From an uncultured Veillonella sp. (GTDB taxonomy: Bacteria; Bacillota; Negativicutes; Veillonellales; Veillonellaceae), in the NCBI RefSeq assembly GCF_934190855.1, contig NZ_CAKPTN010000033.1, positions 1 to 13,785 on the forward strand: a stretch of 13,785 nt of DNA, in the 5' to 3' direction. The notes below the pieces were generated by a model, which was not told the DNA's origin, searched no databases, and saw only the letters and a program-made list of their open reading frames with translations. The position numbers and the translations under genes were made by a program. Below are positions 6,374 to 13,785 of the stretch, one piece after another (within the stretch, counting starts at the first letter, position 1; every line of letters starts with the position of its first letter).

Positions 6374-8743
6374 ATGGCACAGTACTTTACGGAACGCCTA
6401 CAAAAGGTCTTCCACATGATTTTTAGATCTTATAATCAAAAAGCAGCTCAAGAGGGTTTGCGTCAGCTTGAGCTTATCATCAATAATCAGCAAGATGTAG
6501 TATCAACGGATCATCGCGCCTTGCGAAATGATATGTCTGCCCTTCTTGAAAGCGAAATCAACATCAAAGAGGATACTCTCAAAATCGCTAATGATCCACA
6601 GGCACGAGAGTTAGGTGATGCATACGCCCTATTGGCACGCGTTTATGCTGGCCCGCGCTTTACGTGGGAGGAATCCAATTTCCCTGAAGACAATATGCGC
6701 ACCTACCAATGCTTACACGATAGCATTCGCCGCTGTAGTCCCATTGGCACCTTACAAGCGTTACGCATTAAAGGCTCTATTACACCTACTGTCGAAAAGG
6801 ATATGCAAATCTCCTTTGATGAGGCCTTCCGCATCGTCCACAATTATGCCGAACAAGACGACGCCTATTGCCAGTATGTAATAGGCAATGTATTCTTTTG
6901 GCGCGATGACAATCGCATTCAATCAGCAAGAGATATGATTACGCCGCCCCCACTTAGTTGGTCTAAACGCATTCAACAAAGTCTACAAGGCGGTTCCATG
7001 CACGACCGTATTGCGGCCTTACAAGGGACAGTGCCAGATGAAAAGTTGCAAGAAAATGCATCAGAGTTGGCAAAAAGATGGCTCAATAAAGCGCTTTATA
7101 ATGGGCTTGCCATGTTCCAAGGAAATTTGCGCAATATCTATATCGACGAAGGAGACTTTGAGAACGCCCGCCGTGTAGCTAGAACGGCAGCAGAGCTTGG
7201 TAATCCTGCTATGATGCTCTATACAGGGCTCGACTGTCACGAAAACGGCAACTTTGAAGATGCTTTCACGTGGTTTACTAAAGCAGCGGCCTTAGGTCAA
7301 TCTGAAAGCATCGCCGAGTTAGCAGATTATTACTATCACTTCTACGATGCCAAAGAACTGCGTACCGCTATTCCTTACGATCCAGTGAAGGCTATCGGCC
7401 TCTATCGCCGTGCCGCTACTAAGAACTTTAGCGACGCTGGATACACCGCATTACAAGCGGCCTTTGGATATATTTTCCACATCGGCCACCTCCCTCTGGA
7501 CTGGGGCCTCATTGCAGACTTAACGCACATGGCGGCGACTAAGGACCGCTTTATGTTCGCCTTGCCATACATTGGTTATATGCGCATTCACGGTTTAGGG
7601 GTTACGAAAAACATTCGCTTTGCCGTTCAATCCTTACTGCGCGTCTTAGATGAAGAGCAACGAGCCTTTGAAGAGGAAAACCGCGTTCTCTTCTACGATA
7701 TTACGCGTGCCTTAACTCGGGTTGCCCTCGGCTATGCCTATGAAAAGGGCTATGTATCAGGCAAGCCAGACCTTGATCAGGCGGTCTCCTATTACGAACA
7801 ATCCCATCAATATATCCTGTCTCATAAGGCAAACTTAGATGAGGAGTTAAAAGATGTTCCTATCGATGATGAAGCAGTAGAGCGATTGGAAGCATTTGAG
7901 GAAATCGACGGTCATTGGCAGTACAAGGAAGGCATTGCCGAGTCTACTACTACGGTGCGCCCGGCCCCTACTACGTGGCCTCAACAGGCAGCACGATTAT
8001 CTGTAATTATGGATGACTTCCTGTGGGACACTACCTTATATGACTGGCAAACCATAGAAAAAGCCTTATCAACCCAAGAGGAAATAAAGCTTAGCTTTTA
8101 CAATCATTTCCTATCCGTTCCAGACAAACTGCGCAACATCTTTAAGTTAGATGTGATGCGTATGCCTCGAGATATGTATCAAGTGCGATTACACGGCTAT
8201 GACCCGACAGAAGGTCAAGAAATCATCTACCGTACGATAGTCAATAAAGATGATGCACGTTTCCTACTAAAAGACCTGTACGATAATCACGCTTTACCGA
8301 ATCTCGTAGAGAACTGGTCCATCGAAAAAAGCGAAGAAAAACCGACGTGGCATTATGTTCTCGATGTAGATCAACAAGCATTTCTACTTGAGGAATACGA
8401 CGATGCTAACGCGATGATACAAACCGCATTACAAGGCTTAAAAGACAAAAAGTACGAACAAATTAATGTCCGTACTCATGACTTTGTAGGTCCATCGTAT
8501 TTTATTTTTAAAGGCAATCAATCGAATCCATTTAGAGTCCAGCTCTATCTGAAAGAATCTGTGCGACACACCATCGACGAGGATGGCAACCAACAAGATA
8601 CGCCAGGTAACACCTATTTATTTGAACAATATGTAGGCAACGAAGTATCTTTGAACTATTGGATTCAAAAAACAATAAATACCTTGGAAATCCCTGAACT
8701 AGACAATTGGAAAAAGCTCAGCGTCCCAAAGGCATTACAATAA
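6374..8743 (+). CDS. large cytoplasmic Sel1/TPR-like repeat protein with an unrecognised C-terminal region
   Basis: This 789-residue protein has no signal peptide or membrane segment and probably acts as a protein-protein scaffold in the cytoplasm. Helical repeats of the Sel1/TPR kind are visible. One is GNPAMMLYTGLD followed by AFTWFTKAAALGQ (about 275-315), another DPVKAIGLYRRAATKNFSDAG (from about 336). A weaker one lies near 405-425 (GVTKNIRFAVQSLLR), and another near 449-480 (ALGYAYEKG, then LDQAVSYYEQ). The first 250 residues are also mostly helical and may hold degenerate repeats. From about 520 to the end the character changes to a mixed alpha/beta, acidic and aromatic-rich region that I do not recognise. 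AAAGGAGG five bases before the ATG fixes the start. It has its own promoter and terminator. The Sel1 assignment is fairly sure; the biological role is unknown. Confidence 0.8.
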   Translation: MAQYFTERLQKVFHMIFRSYNQKAAQEGLRQLELIINNQQDVVSTDHRALRNDMSALLESEINIKEDTLKIANDPQARELGDAYALLARVYAGPRFTWEESNFPEDNMRTYQCLHDSIRRCSPIGTLQALRIKGSITPTVEKDMQISFDEAFRIVHNYAEQDDAYCQYVIGNVFFWRDDNRIQSARDMITPPPLSWSKRIQQSLQGGSMHDRIAALQGTVPDEKLQENASELAKRWLNKALYNGLAMFQGNLRNIYIDEGDFENARRVARTAAELGNPAMMLYTGLDCHENGNFEDAFTWFTKAAALGQSESIAELADYYYHFYDAKELRTAIPYDPVKAIGLYRRAATKNFSDAGYTALQAAFGYIFHIGHLPLDWGLIADLTHMAATKDRFMFALPYIGYMRIHGLGVTKNIRFAVQSLLRVLDEEQRAFEEENRVLFYDITRALTRVALGYAYEKGYVSGKPDLDQAVSYYEQSHQYILSHKANLDEELKDVPIDDEAVERLEAFEEIDGHWQYKEGIAESTTTVRPAPTTWPQQAARLSVIMDDFLWDTTLYDWQTIEKALSTQEEIKLSFYNHFLSVPDKLRNIFKLDVMRMPRDMYQVRLHGYDPTEGQEIIYRTIVNKDDARFLLKDLYDNHALPNLVENWSIEKSEEKPTWHYVLDVDQQAFLLEEYDDANAMIQTALQGLKDKKYEQINVRTHDFVGPSYFIFKGNQSNPFRVQLYLKESVRHTIDEDGNQQDTPGNTYLFEQYVGNEVSLNYWIQKTINTLEIPELDNWKKLSVPKALQ

Positions 8744-8759
8744 AAATAACCGATAACAT

Positions 8760-8792
8760 AAAAGGGGGCTGTAACGAAACAGCCCCCTTTTT
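8760..8792. terminator. two-way terminator between the convergent Sel1-like and barrel genes
   Basis: AAAAGGGGGCTGT (8760-8772) pairs perfectly with ACAGCCCCCTTTT (8779-8791) around a 6-base loop, and T-runs exist on both strands. It ends the Sel1-like gene 17 bases after its stop and the barrel gene about 60 bases after its stop. Confidence 0.93.
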
Positions 8793-8853
8793 ATAACCTA
8801 TAAACAAACCAACCTACTATAAATGATCATGAGGGTAATGTATGCGGAAATCC

Positions 8854-10104
8854 CTATAAGCCTACATCAGTAACACCATGATCATAGTTTTCTTCCATAA
8901 TTTCTTGTACAACCATATCACTACGATGAACTTTATCAAGCATCTTAGCGCGTGCTGTTGTAATAGCACTTTCACTATGTTTACCACCATGCCAAGCAAA
9001 CTTAGATGTACCAATTGTATATTTCAAAGTTGCATAAGGACCGCTCAAATGATGGGATGCTGTTTTGTAACCTGCATCAAGAGTAAGATGTGGTGTAATA
9101 TGGAGTTCTGCCCCCACTTTAAAACCTTTAATAGCATCGCGCTTATTTAGTTTTTCATAGCCTACTCTTACAGCCGCTCTACCACGCCAGTTATAATAGT
9201 CCGCATAAACACGAGCCCATCTAGCATTTTTAAATGTTCGGGCATAGCCAATATCATAACCTCTAGCTACAGTATTTTCACTTAGAATCCAGTGATTTTC
9301 ATAATCGACCTTAGCATAATTATAAAGACTAGTATCATCATCTCTACCATATGGATACAAACCAGTAGGATCATACCATGTACTAGTTCGACCATAAAGG
9401 CCTATATATTTTCTTTCATTAGATCCTAAATTTTTATAAATATTGGCATGGAATTCATTAAGGCCTACCACATATTCTAGGCCACCGCTAACACGTTTAT
9501 ATCCATTTTTAAATGCATGGTCATAGAATGCATTAACACCAACATAAGCATGCTCACCTTTACTAAGGCGACGATACCCTACACCAACATTAGCATTTAC
9601 ACCTAGAGATTCTTGTTTCTTTGTTTCACCTTCATGAACTGTGAAAGTCCCAGCCGGTCTATCTGGCACCCAATAGTTATTGAATTTATTAGAGGATATC
9701 TTTTCACCACTACGTCCTATACGACCTTGTACAAAAACAACACTTTTAGCATTTTCATCGTAATGGGTTATAGGTTGTAATGTCTCAATGTATAACTTGT
9801 TGAGTTCTGTAGATTTGGATTTATCAGAAGTCCCCACAATAGGATGATTTTCCCAAGGCGTAAAATTATGGAAGTGATGGCTACTCGACTCTTCAGAATT
9901 TTTCATATCAACGCCGACTACGATATCTGTACGATCCATCCAGCTAGAGCGAACCGCTTCATGCTTAGCCCCATTCACTTCTGTAGTAGAATCTGCAACA
10001 CCTTGGCCATGCCCATTTTGTACATCTGCTGCAAAACCTGTAGCACTAAACGCACATGCTACAGCACCTAAAGCCAAAGTCTTAATGAATACATTTCTTC
10101 TCAT
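8854..10104 (-). CDS. secreted inverse-autotransporter-type beta-barrel protein without a passenger
   Basis: Residues 1-26 are a Sec signal peptide (MRRNVFIKTL, then a hydrophobic core ending ATGFAA). From about 100 to 370 the pattern is that of the inverse autotransporter beta domain found at the N-terminus of intimin and invasin. Examples are LGVNANVGVGYRRL (167-180), YVGVNAFYDHAFKN (187-200), RVSGGLEYVVGLNEFHANIY (204-223) and ENTVARGYDIGYA (276-288). It should sit in the outer membrane. After the barrel, KVHRSDMVVQ (391-400) resembles the linker that follows the intimin barrel (V-R-x-x-x-I-V), but the protein ends 16 residues later, whereas relatives continue into Ig-like passenger domains. 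No open frame follows before the terminator, so no frameshifted passenger remains. The start at 10104 has GAGGGGAG about 10 bases upstream. Family call probable; function as adhesin, porin or exporter unknown. Confidence 0.8.
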   Translation of the reverse strand: MRRNVFIKTLALGAVACAFSATGFAADVQNGHGQGVADSTTEVNGAKHEAVRSSWMDRTDIVVGVDMKNSEESSSHHFHNFTPWENHPIVGTSDKSKSTELNKLYIETLQPITHYDENAKSVVFVQGRIGRSGEKISSNKFNNYWVPDRPAGTFTVHEGETKKQESLGVNANVGVGYRRLSKGEHAYVGVNAFYDHAFKNGYKRVSGGLEYVVGLNEFHANIYKNLGSNERKYIGLYGRTSTWYDPTGLYPYGRDDDTSLYNYAKVDYENHWILSENTVARGYDIGYARTFKNARWARVYADYYNWRGRAAVRVGYEKLNKRDAIKGFKVGAELHITPHLTLDAGYKTASHHLSGPYATLKYTIGTSKFAWHGGKHSESAITTARAKMLDKVHRSDMVVQEIMEENYDHGVTDVGL

Positions 10105-10193
10105 AACTTATACGCTCCCCTCGTTATGCATAGGAAATAAAACCACACAACACTGCCCGTTCTTCACGTTCATTTCATGGTTAATTCATCTTC

Positions 10194-10222
10194 ATTATAG
10201 TTATGCTTGTTTCTATAGTCAA
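10194..10222 (-). promoter_or_regulatory. strong promoter of the barrel gene
   Basis: On the minus strand TTGACT (10217-10222) and a perfect TATAAT (10194-10199) are exactly 17 bases apart. The leader is about 80 bases. The octamer AACTATAA occurs once over the -10 and again some 30 bases upstream, which might be regulatory or chance. Confidence 0.85.
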
Positions 10223-10303
10223 TATAACTCCTTATAGTTAAACGGCACTTAAAGATTCTCTAAATCATTATGTTACAAATTGATTTCTATTTTCAGACAT
10301 AAG

Positions 10304-10336
10304 AAAAAGACCACCGCAAGCTGGGTGGTCTTTTTT
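10304..10336 (-). terminator. Rho-independent terminator of the 25-residue peptide gene
   Basis: A 12-bp stem (10304-10315 with 10324-10335) with an 8-base loop has T-runs on both strands. On the minus strand it begins 17 bases after the peptide gene's stop codon, which makes that gene a separate transcription unit from the barrel gene downstream. Confidence 0.9.
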
Positions 10337-10352
10337 CTGGGGAATGAAATTG

Positions 10353-10430
10353 TTATTTGAATAAAGGCAATAAAGCATTAGCTAAACCAGTAAGCGCTGC
10401 CAAGATTGCTTTAACGATTGCTGCAACCAT
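10353..10430 (-). CDS. 25-residue hydrophobic amphipathic peptide, possible membrane-active peptide
   Basis: A short minus-strand gene begins MVAAIVKAILAALTG and ends LANALLPLFK. It has a strong ribosome site (AAGGAGG, then AAGAGAA, before the ATG) and is followed at once by a solid terminator, which together argue for real translation. Net charge is +2, from Lys7 and Lys25. On a helical wheel Lys7, Thr14, Asn18 and Lys25 fall within about 40 degrees of each other, leaving Ala, Leu, Ile, Val and Phe on the rest, so it should form an amphipathic helix. It has no leader peptide, cysteines or double-glycine site, and no immunity, export or modification gene beside it. By size and character it could be a leaderless bacteriocin-like or modulin-like secreted peptide, a type I toxin, or a small membrane regulator. 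I do not recognise a family; function is inference only. Confidence 0.7.
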   Translation of the reverse strand: MVAAIVKAILAALTGLANALLPLFK

Positions 10431-10470
10431 TTCTCTTCCTCCTTCTCATATAAGAACAAGAACTAAACTA

Positions 10471-10543
10471 ACTATAAACATCTTAAACCAGGAAATTAGC
10501 TTTTACATGAAATGCGTAAAAATTTACACATTAAATTTTCATG
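10471..10543 (-). promoter_or_regulatory. candidate promoter and dyad element upstream of the small peptide gene
   Basis: A TATAGT box (10471-10476, minus strand) lies about 40 bases before the start codon; no convincing -35 accompanies it. Upstream of it is an imperfect nested dyad: TGCGTAAA/TTTACACA inside (10513-10530) and CATGAAA/TTTTCATG outside (10506-10543). That position, about 30-65 bases before the -10 box, fits an activator site. The regulator is unknown. Confidence 0.4.
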
Positions 10544-10640
10544 AACAAAATAACGAAGTCTTAATTGATACGAATAGTTAGATGAGAAAGATAGCATACA
10601 ATGAATTCATAAATTTCTATAAATTTTTAATATTTTCTAA
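10544..10640. other. AT-rich gap with no recognisable gene
   Basis: With its flanks this belongs to the 392-base gene-free stretch 10431-10822. Nothing beyond the dyad (10506-10543), the ileS terminator (10641-10705) and a small inverted repeat ACAATAG/CTATTGT (10794-10800 with 10808-10814) just after the ileS stop could be made out. Confidence 0.6.
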
Positions 10641-10705
10641 AGAAAAACCCTTCTCTTATGCACATTAGTTTAAAACAAACTAGCTGTGTTAGAGAAGGGT
10701 TTTCT
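10641..10705 (-). terminator. long hairpin terminator of ileS
   Basis: A 13-bp outer stem (AAAACCCTTCTCT with AGAGAAGGGTTTT) continues through small internal loops into CACA/TGTG and TAGTTT/AAACTA, about 62 bases in all. On the minus strand it is followed by TTTTTCTTT, so it terminates transcription from ileS, about 120 bases after the stop codon. It could also act on the plus strand (TTTTC). Confidence 0.75.
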
Positions 10706-10822
10706 ATTTAGATATTACACTATGAACAATTCATAGGATTGGTTCATCAGATGTATTCTTTTATCTCTGTAATTATAGATTATGTAGTCTACGACAATAG
10801 GATTCTACTATTGTATCAACAA

Positions 10823-13657
10823 TTATAGAGTTTTTACAACGTCTGCGCAGCGATGGCAAAGTGTAGGGTGTTCGCTGTCTTGACCTACTGTATCGCGGTG
10901 GATCCAGCAGCGTTCACATTTTTCAAGACCAGATGCAGCAACGACTGTAGCTACGCCTGTTTCTTCGTCTTTAACAGCCTCTGCTGGTGCAGCGCCGTTT
11001 ACGATGTGAGCTTCGGATACGATAACGAGTTTAGCCAAGCCTTCTTCACCAAGAGCATTCAATGCGTCGAATGCAGCGCCTTCAGCGTATACTGTAACAG
11101 ATGCATCCAATGGGTGACCGATTGTTTTGTCTTGACGAGCCAATTCCAATGCTTTTTGTACAGATGTACGCAAGTCTAACAATTGGTTCCATTTGTCAGC
11201 CAATTCTTGGTTGAAGTGTTCAGGATGACCTTGTGGCCAATCTTGAAGCATTACGGATTCAGGCATGCCTTCTTCTTTAGGCATGTATTTCCAAACTTCT
11301 TCCGCTGTGAAAGAAAGTACTGGAGATACCATTGCTACTAATGTTTTCAAGATTTCGTACATTGCTGTTTGAGCAGAACGACGAGCTACGTTGTTTTTGC
11401 CTTCAGCGTACATAGTATCTTTCATTACATCAAGGTAGATGGAGCTCAAGTCTACTGTGCAGAAGTTATGAATTGCATGGTATAACATATGGAATTCATA
11501 GTTTTCGTATGCATCAGAAACTTTTTGACGTACTTCTTCTAAGCGTAGCAAAGCCCATTTATCGAATTCGGACATATCTGCGTAAACCACTTTGTCAGTG
11601 TTTGGATTGAAGTCATCCAAGTTACCAAGCAAGAAGCGGAATGTATTACGGATCTTACGGTATACTTCAGATAATTGTTTTACGATGTCTTTGGACAAAC
11701 GTACGTCTGCTTGGTAATCTGCGGAGGATACCCACAAACGCATAACGTCAGCGCCGTATACGTCGATGATATCGCTAGGTGCTACTGTATTACCTACAGA
11801 TTTAGACATCTTACGACCTTCACCGTCCACAACGAAGCCGTGAGTCAATACGGAGTTGTATGGTGCTTTGCCTGTTGTTGCTACTGCCGTTAACAAGGAA
11901 GAGTTGAACCAGCCGCGATGTTGGTCGGAACCTTCAAGGTACATAGCACATGGTACTTCAAGATCGTTAACTTCAAGTACGCCAGCCCAAGAGGAACCAG
12001 AGTCAAACCATACGTCCATGATGTCCGTTTCTTTTTTGAACTCATCATGACCGCAATGAGGACATTTGAAGCCTTCTGGCAACAATTCTTTTGCAGTGTG
12101 TGCCCACCATGCGTCGGAACCTTCTACAGCTACCTTTTCAAGCAATGCAGACATAGTATCGTCGTTGATGATGTGCTCGCCACAGCTTTCACAATAGTAA
12201 ATAGGAATTGGCACGCCCCAAATACGTTGACGAGAAATTACCCAGTCACCACGGTCGCGAACCATGTTGAAGATGCGGTCGTGGCCCCATTTAGGAATCC
12301 ATTGTACTTGGTTATCGATAGCATCAAGCGCTTGTTGACGGTAACCATCTACAGAGGAGAACCATTGTTCTGTGGCACGGTAGATAACAGGATTTTTACA
12401 ACGCCAGCAGTGTGCGTATTGGTGACGCAAACTAGATTTATTGAGCAATGCATTGTTGTGCGCCAAGATTTTGATGACAGGCACCTCTGCATCGTGAATT
12501 TCTACGCCAGCCAATGGGAATTCAGTATCGCCATAACGGTTGTCGTCTACTTGTTTAGTGTAGTTACCAGTTTCGTTAACAAGGGATACGATAGGAAGTT
12601 CAGTTTTGCCTTCCTTGTTGTAACGCATAACGATGTTAAAGTCGTCTTCACCATGTGCAGGCGCTGTATGTACGCAACCAGTACCAGCATCTAGTGTTAC
12701 ATGATCACCGCATAATACAGTAGATTTACGTTCTACGAATGGATGTTTGAAATCAGCCAACTCTAAGTCTGCACCAGAGAAGCGATTTACGATTTCGTAT
12801 TCTTCGATACCGATGTCTTTCATGGCAGAATCAACGAGTTCAGTAGCCATCAAGTAGTATTCGTCGCCTACTTTTACCCAGCCATATTCAAGCTCAGGGT
12901 TAACGGAGATTGCTACGTTGGCAGGCATTGTCCAAGGAGTAGTTGTCCAGATAACAGCATATGCTTGTTTTGGATCTACGCCAGCTGGCAATGTAACCTT
13001 TTTCTCAGATACGTAAGGGAATTTTACGTAGATAGAGAAGGATTTTTTCTCAGCGTACTCGATTTCTGCCTCTGCCAATGCAGTTTCACAATGAGTACAC
13101 CAGTATACAGTTTTAAGACCTTTGTAGATATGGCCACGTTTTGCCATTTCGCCGAAGATACCAAGTTGTTTTACTTCGAACTCAGGGCGCAATGTCAAAT
13201 ATGGGCGCTCCCACTCGCCTAATACACCAAAGCGAATGAAGTCTTGTTTTTGAGTTTCTACGCATTCTAATGCATATTCCTTACATTTGTTGCGCAAGTC
13301 CAATGGTGCCATTTCATGACGATTAAGACCAGTGTTTTTAATAACTGCATGCTCGATTGGCAAACCGTGTGTATCCCAACCAGGGATGTAGCGAGTATAA
13401 TGACCAGTCATAGTCTTGTATTTCATGATGATGTCCTTCAACGTTTTGTTGAGGGCATGACCGATGTGCAATTTACCATTTGCGTACGGAGGGCCATCAT
13501 GCAAGATGAAAGGTTTTGCGTCTTTACGCAATTCCAAGCGTTTTTCGTAAATTTTGTTGTCTTCCCAGAATTTTAAGATTTCTGGTTCGCGCTTAGGCAA
13601 ATTGCCGCGCATTGGGAATTCTGTTTCAGGCAAATGTAACGTCTTACCGTAATCCAT
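10823..13657 (-). CDS. ileS: isoleucyl-tRNA synthetase
   Basis: This class I aminoacyl-tRNA synthetase charges tRNA-Ile in the cytoplasm and edits valine. The 944 residues match the common bacterial type (E. coli about 938). The ATP-site HIGH motif is His64-His67 in PYANGKLHIGHALN, and KMSKS is at 616-620. Between them lies the editing domain, including WTTTPWTMPAN. The anticodon-binding domain follows, and a C-terminal zinc ribbon is formed by Cys914, 917, 934 and 937 (CERCW and LCHRC). The zinc ribbon and overall layout indicate the standard mupirocin-sensitive class rather than the eukaryote-like resistant class; that is a family inference. The ATG at 13657 follows AAAGGAG at normal spacing. 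Expression is controlled by the T-box directly upstream. Confidence 0.98.
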   Translation of the reverse strand: MDYGKTLHLPETEFPMRGNLPKREPEILKFWEDNKIYEKRLELRKDAKPFILHDGPPYANGKLHIGHALNKTLKDIIMKYKTMTGHYTRYIPGWDTHGLPIEHAVIKNTGLNRHEMAPLDLRNKCKEYALECVETQKQDFIRFGVLGEWERPYLTLRPEFEVKQLGIFGEMAKRGHIYKGLKTVYWCTHCETALAEAEIEYAEKKSFSIYVKFPYVSEKKVTLPAGVDPKQAYAVIWTTTPWTMPANVAISVNPELEYGWVKVGDEYYLMATELVDSAMKDIGIEEYEIVNRFSGADLELADFKHPFVERKSTVLCGDHVTLDAGTGCVHTAPAHGEDDFNIVMRYNKEGKTELPIVSLVNETGNYTKQVDDNRYGDTEFPLAGVEIHDAEVPVIKILAHNNALLNKSSLRHQYAHCWRCKNPVIYRATEQWFSSVDGYRQQALDAIDNQVQWIPKWGHDRIFNMVRDRGDWVISRQRIWGVPIPIYYCESCGEHIINDDTMSALLEKVAVEGSDAWWAHTAKELLPEGFKCPHCGHDEFKKETDIMDVWFDSGSSWAGVLEVNDLEVPCAMYLEGSDQHRGWFNSSLLTAVATTGKAPYNSVLTHGFVVDGEGRKMSKSVGNTVAPSDIIDVYGADVMRLWVSSADYQADVRLSKDIVKQLSEVYRKIRNTFRFLLGNLDDFNPNTDKVVYADMSEFDKWALLRLEEVRQKVSDAYENYEFHMLYHAIHNFCTVDLSSIYLDVMKDTMYAEGKNNVARRSAQTAMYEILKTLVAMVSPVLSFTAEEVWKYMPKEEGMPESVMLQDWPQGHPEHFNQELADKWNQLLDLRTSVQKALELARQDKTIGHPLDASVTVYAEGAAFDALNALGEEGLAKLVIVSEAHIVNGAAPAEAVKDEETGVATVVAASGLEKCERCWIHRDTVGQDSEHPTLCHRCADVVKTL

Positions 13658-13675
13658 GATGTGCTCCTTTTACAT

Positions 13676-13785
13676 AAAAAAATCGCCCGTCCCCGAAGGG
13701 ACGGACGTCATATCCGTGGTACCACCCTACTGACCTTCGTTACTGGTGAAAGCTACGCCCTGCTTTTCTTCGATTGTCAGACCAT
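13676..13785 (-). promoter_or_regulatory. T-box riboswitch leader of ileS, 3' half (cut by window edge)
   Basis: The minus strand has the conserved T-box AGGGTGGTACCACGG (centred on 13718-13728), followed by a terminator stem of 10 bp with a TTCG loop (13684-13693 with 13698-13707) and a seven-T tract at 13676-13682. Uncharged tRNA-Ile pairs through its ACCA end with the TGGT in this motif and stabilises the antiterminator, so ileS is read only when isoleucine charging is low. TGGT fits the A discriminator of tRNA-Ile. The specifier loop (expected ATC codon), stem I and the promoter lie beyond the right edge. Confidence 0.95.

Noticed and set aside
10357..10581. Plus-strand frame of 74 residues over the peptide gene
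   Set aside because: It begins at a TTG without a ribosome site and is antisense to the better supported 25-codon gene.
10751..10828. Plus-strand 25-codon frame beginning MYSFISVII
   Set aside because: No ribosome site, overlaps the end of ileS on the other strand, and no terminator follows.
11918..12694. Long plus-strand open frame of 258 residues
   Set aside because: It lies wholly inside ileS on the opposite strand, has no ribosome site and an unnatural composition; it is a shadow of ileS codon use.

Overview
The window looks like chromosome of a diderm Firmicute of the Negativicutes, most probably Veillonella or a close relative. The basis is mixed. Strong AGGAGG ribosome sites, Rho-independent hairpins and a T-box upstream of ileS are Firmicutes traits. 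A secreted beta-barrel of the inverse-autotransporter type implies an outer membrane. The genus is an inference from the style of the proteins, not a database match.

Layout, left to right. Positions 1-348 (minus) hold the N-terminal part of an HD-domain dGTPase-like protein cut by the window edge. guaA (GMP synthase, minus, 612-2147) follows, with its own terminator, an extended -10 promoter and a symmetric element at that promoter. Upstream of it lies a small 2[4Fe-4S] ferredoxin (minus, 2383-2610). The 331-base gap upstream of the ferredoxin contains a perfect 20-bp-arm palindrome and a third copy of the same arm at a TATAAT box, which looks like an operator set. Next is a two-gene minus-strand operon: an M20 amidohydrolase (4132-5313) followed by a Cof-type HAD phosphatase with an enlarged cap (2942-4120). 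From a divergent promoter region, a plus-strand amino-acid-binding lipoprotein (5450-6232) is transcribed without permease or ATPase partners. It is followed by a separately transcribed 789-residue Sel1/TPR-like cytoplasmic protein (6374-8743).

A two-way terminator separates this from a minus-strand secreted protein of 416 residues (8854-10104), essentially an inverse-autotransporter barrel with no passenger domain. Upstream of it, in its own transcription unit (strong ribosome site, immediate terminator), is a 25-codon gene for a hydrophobic amphipathic peptide (10353-10430). The right end is ileS (10823-13657, minus) with the 3' half of an isoleucine T-box leader (13676-13785), cut by the window edge.

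The housekeeping genes (guaA, ileS) are ordinary. The least explained items are the 25-residue peptide gene with a dyad upstream, the passenger-less barrel, the repeated operator-like element before the ferredoxin, and the unknown C-terminal region of the Sel1-like protein. No tRNA, rRNA, CRISPR array, insertion sequence or integrase was seen. No convincing complete novel multi-gene system was found.
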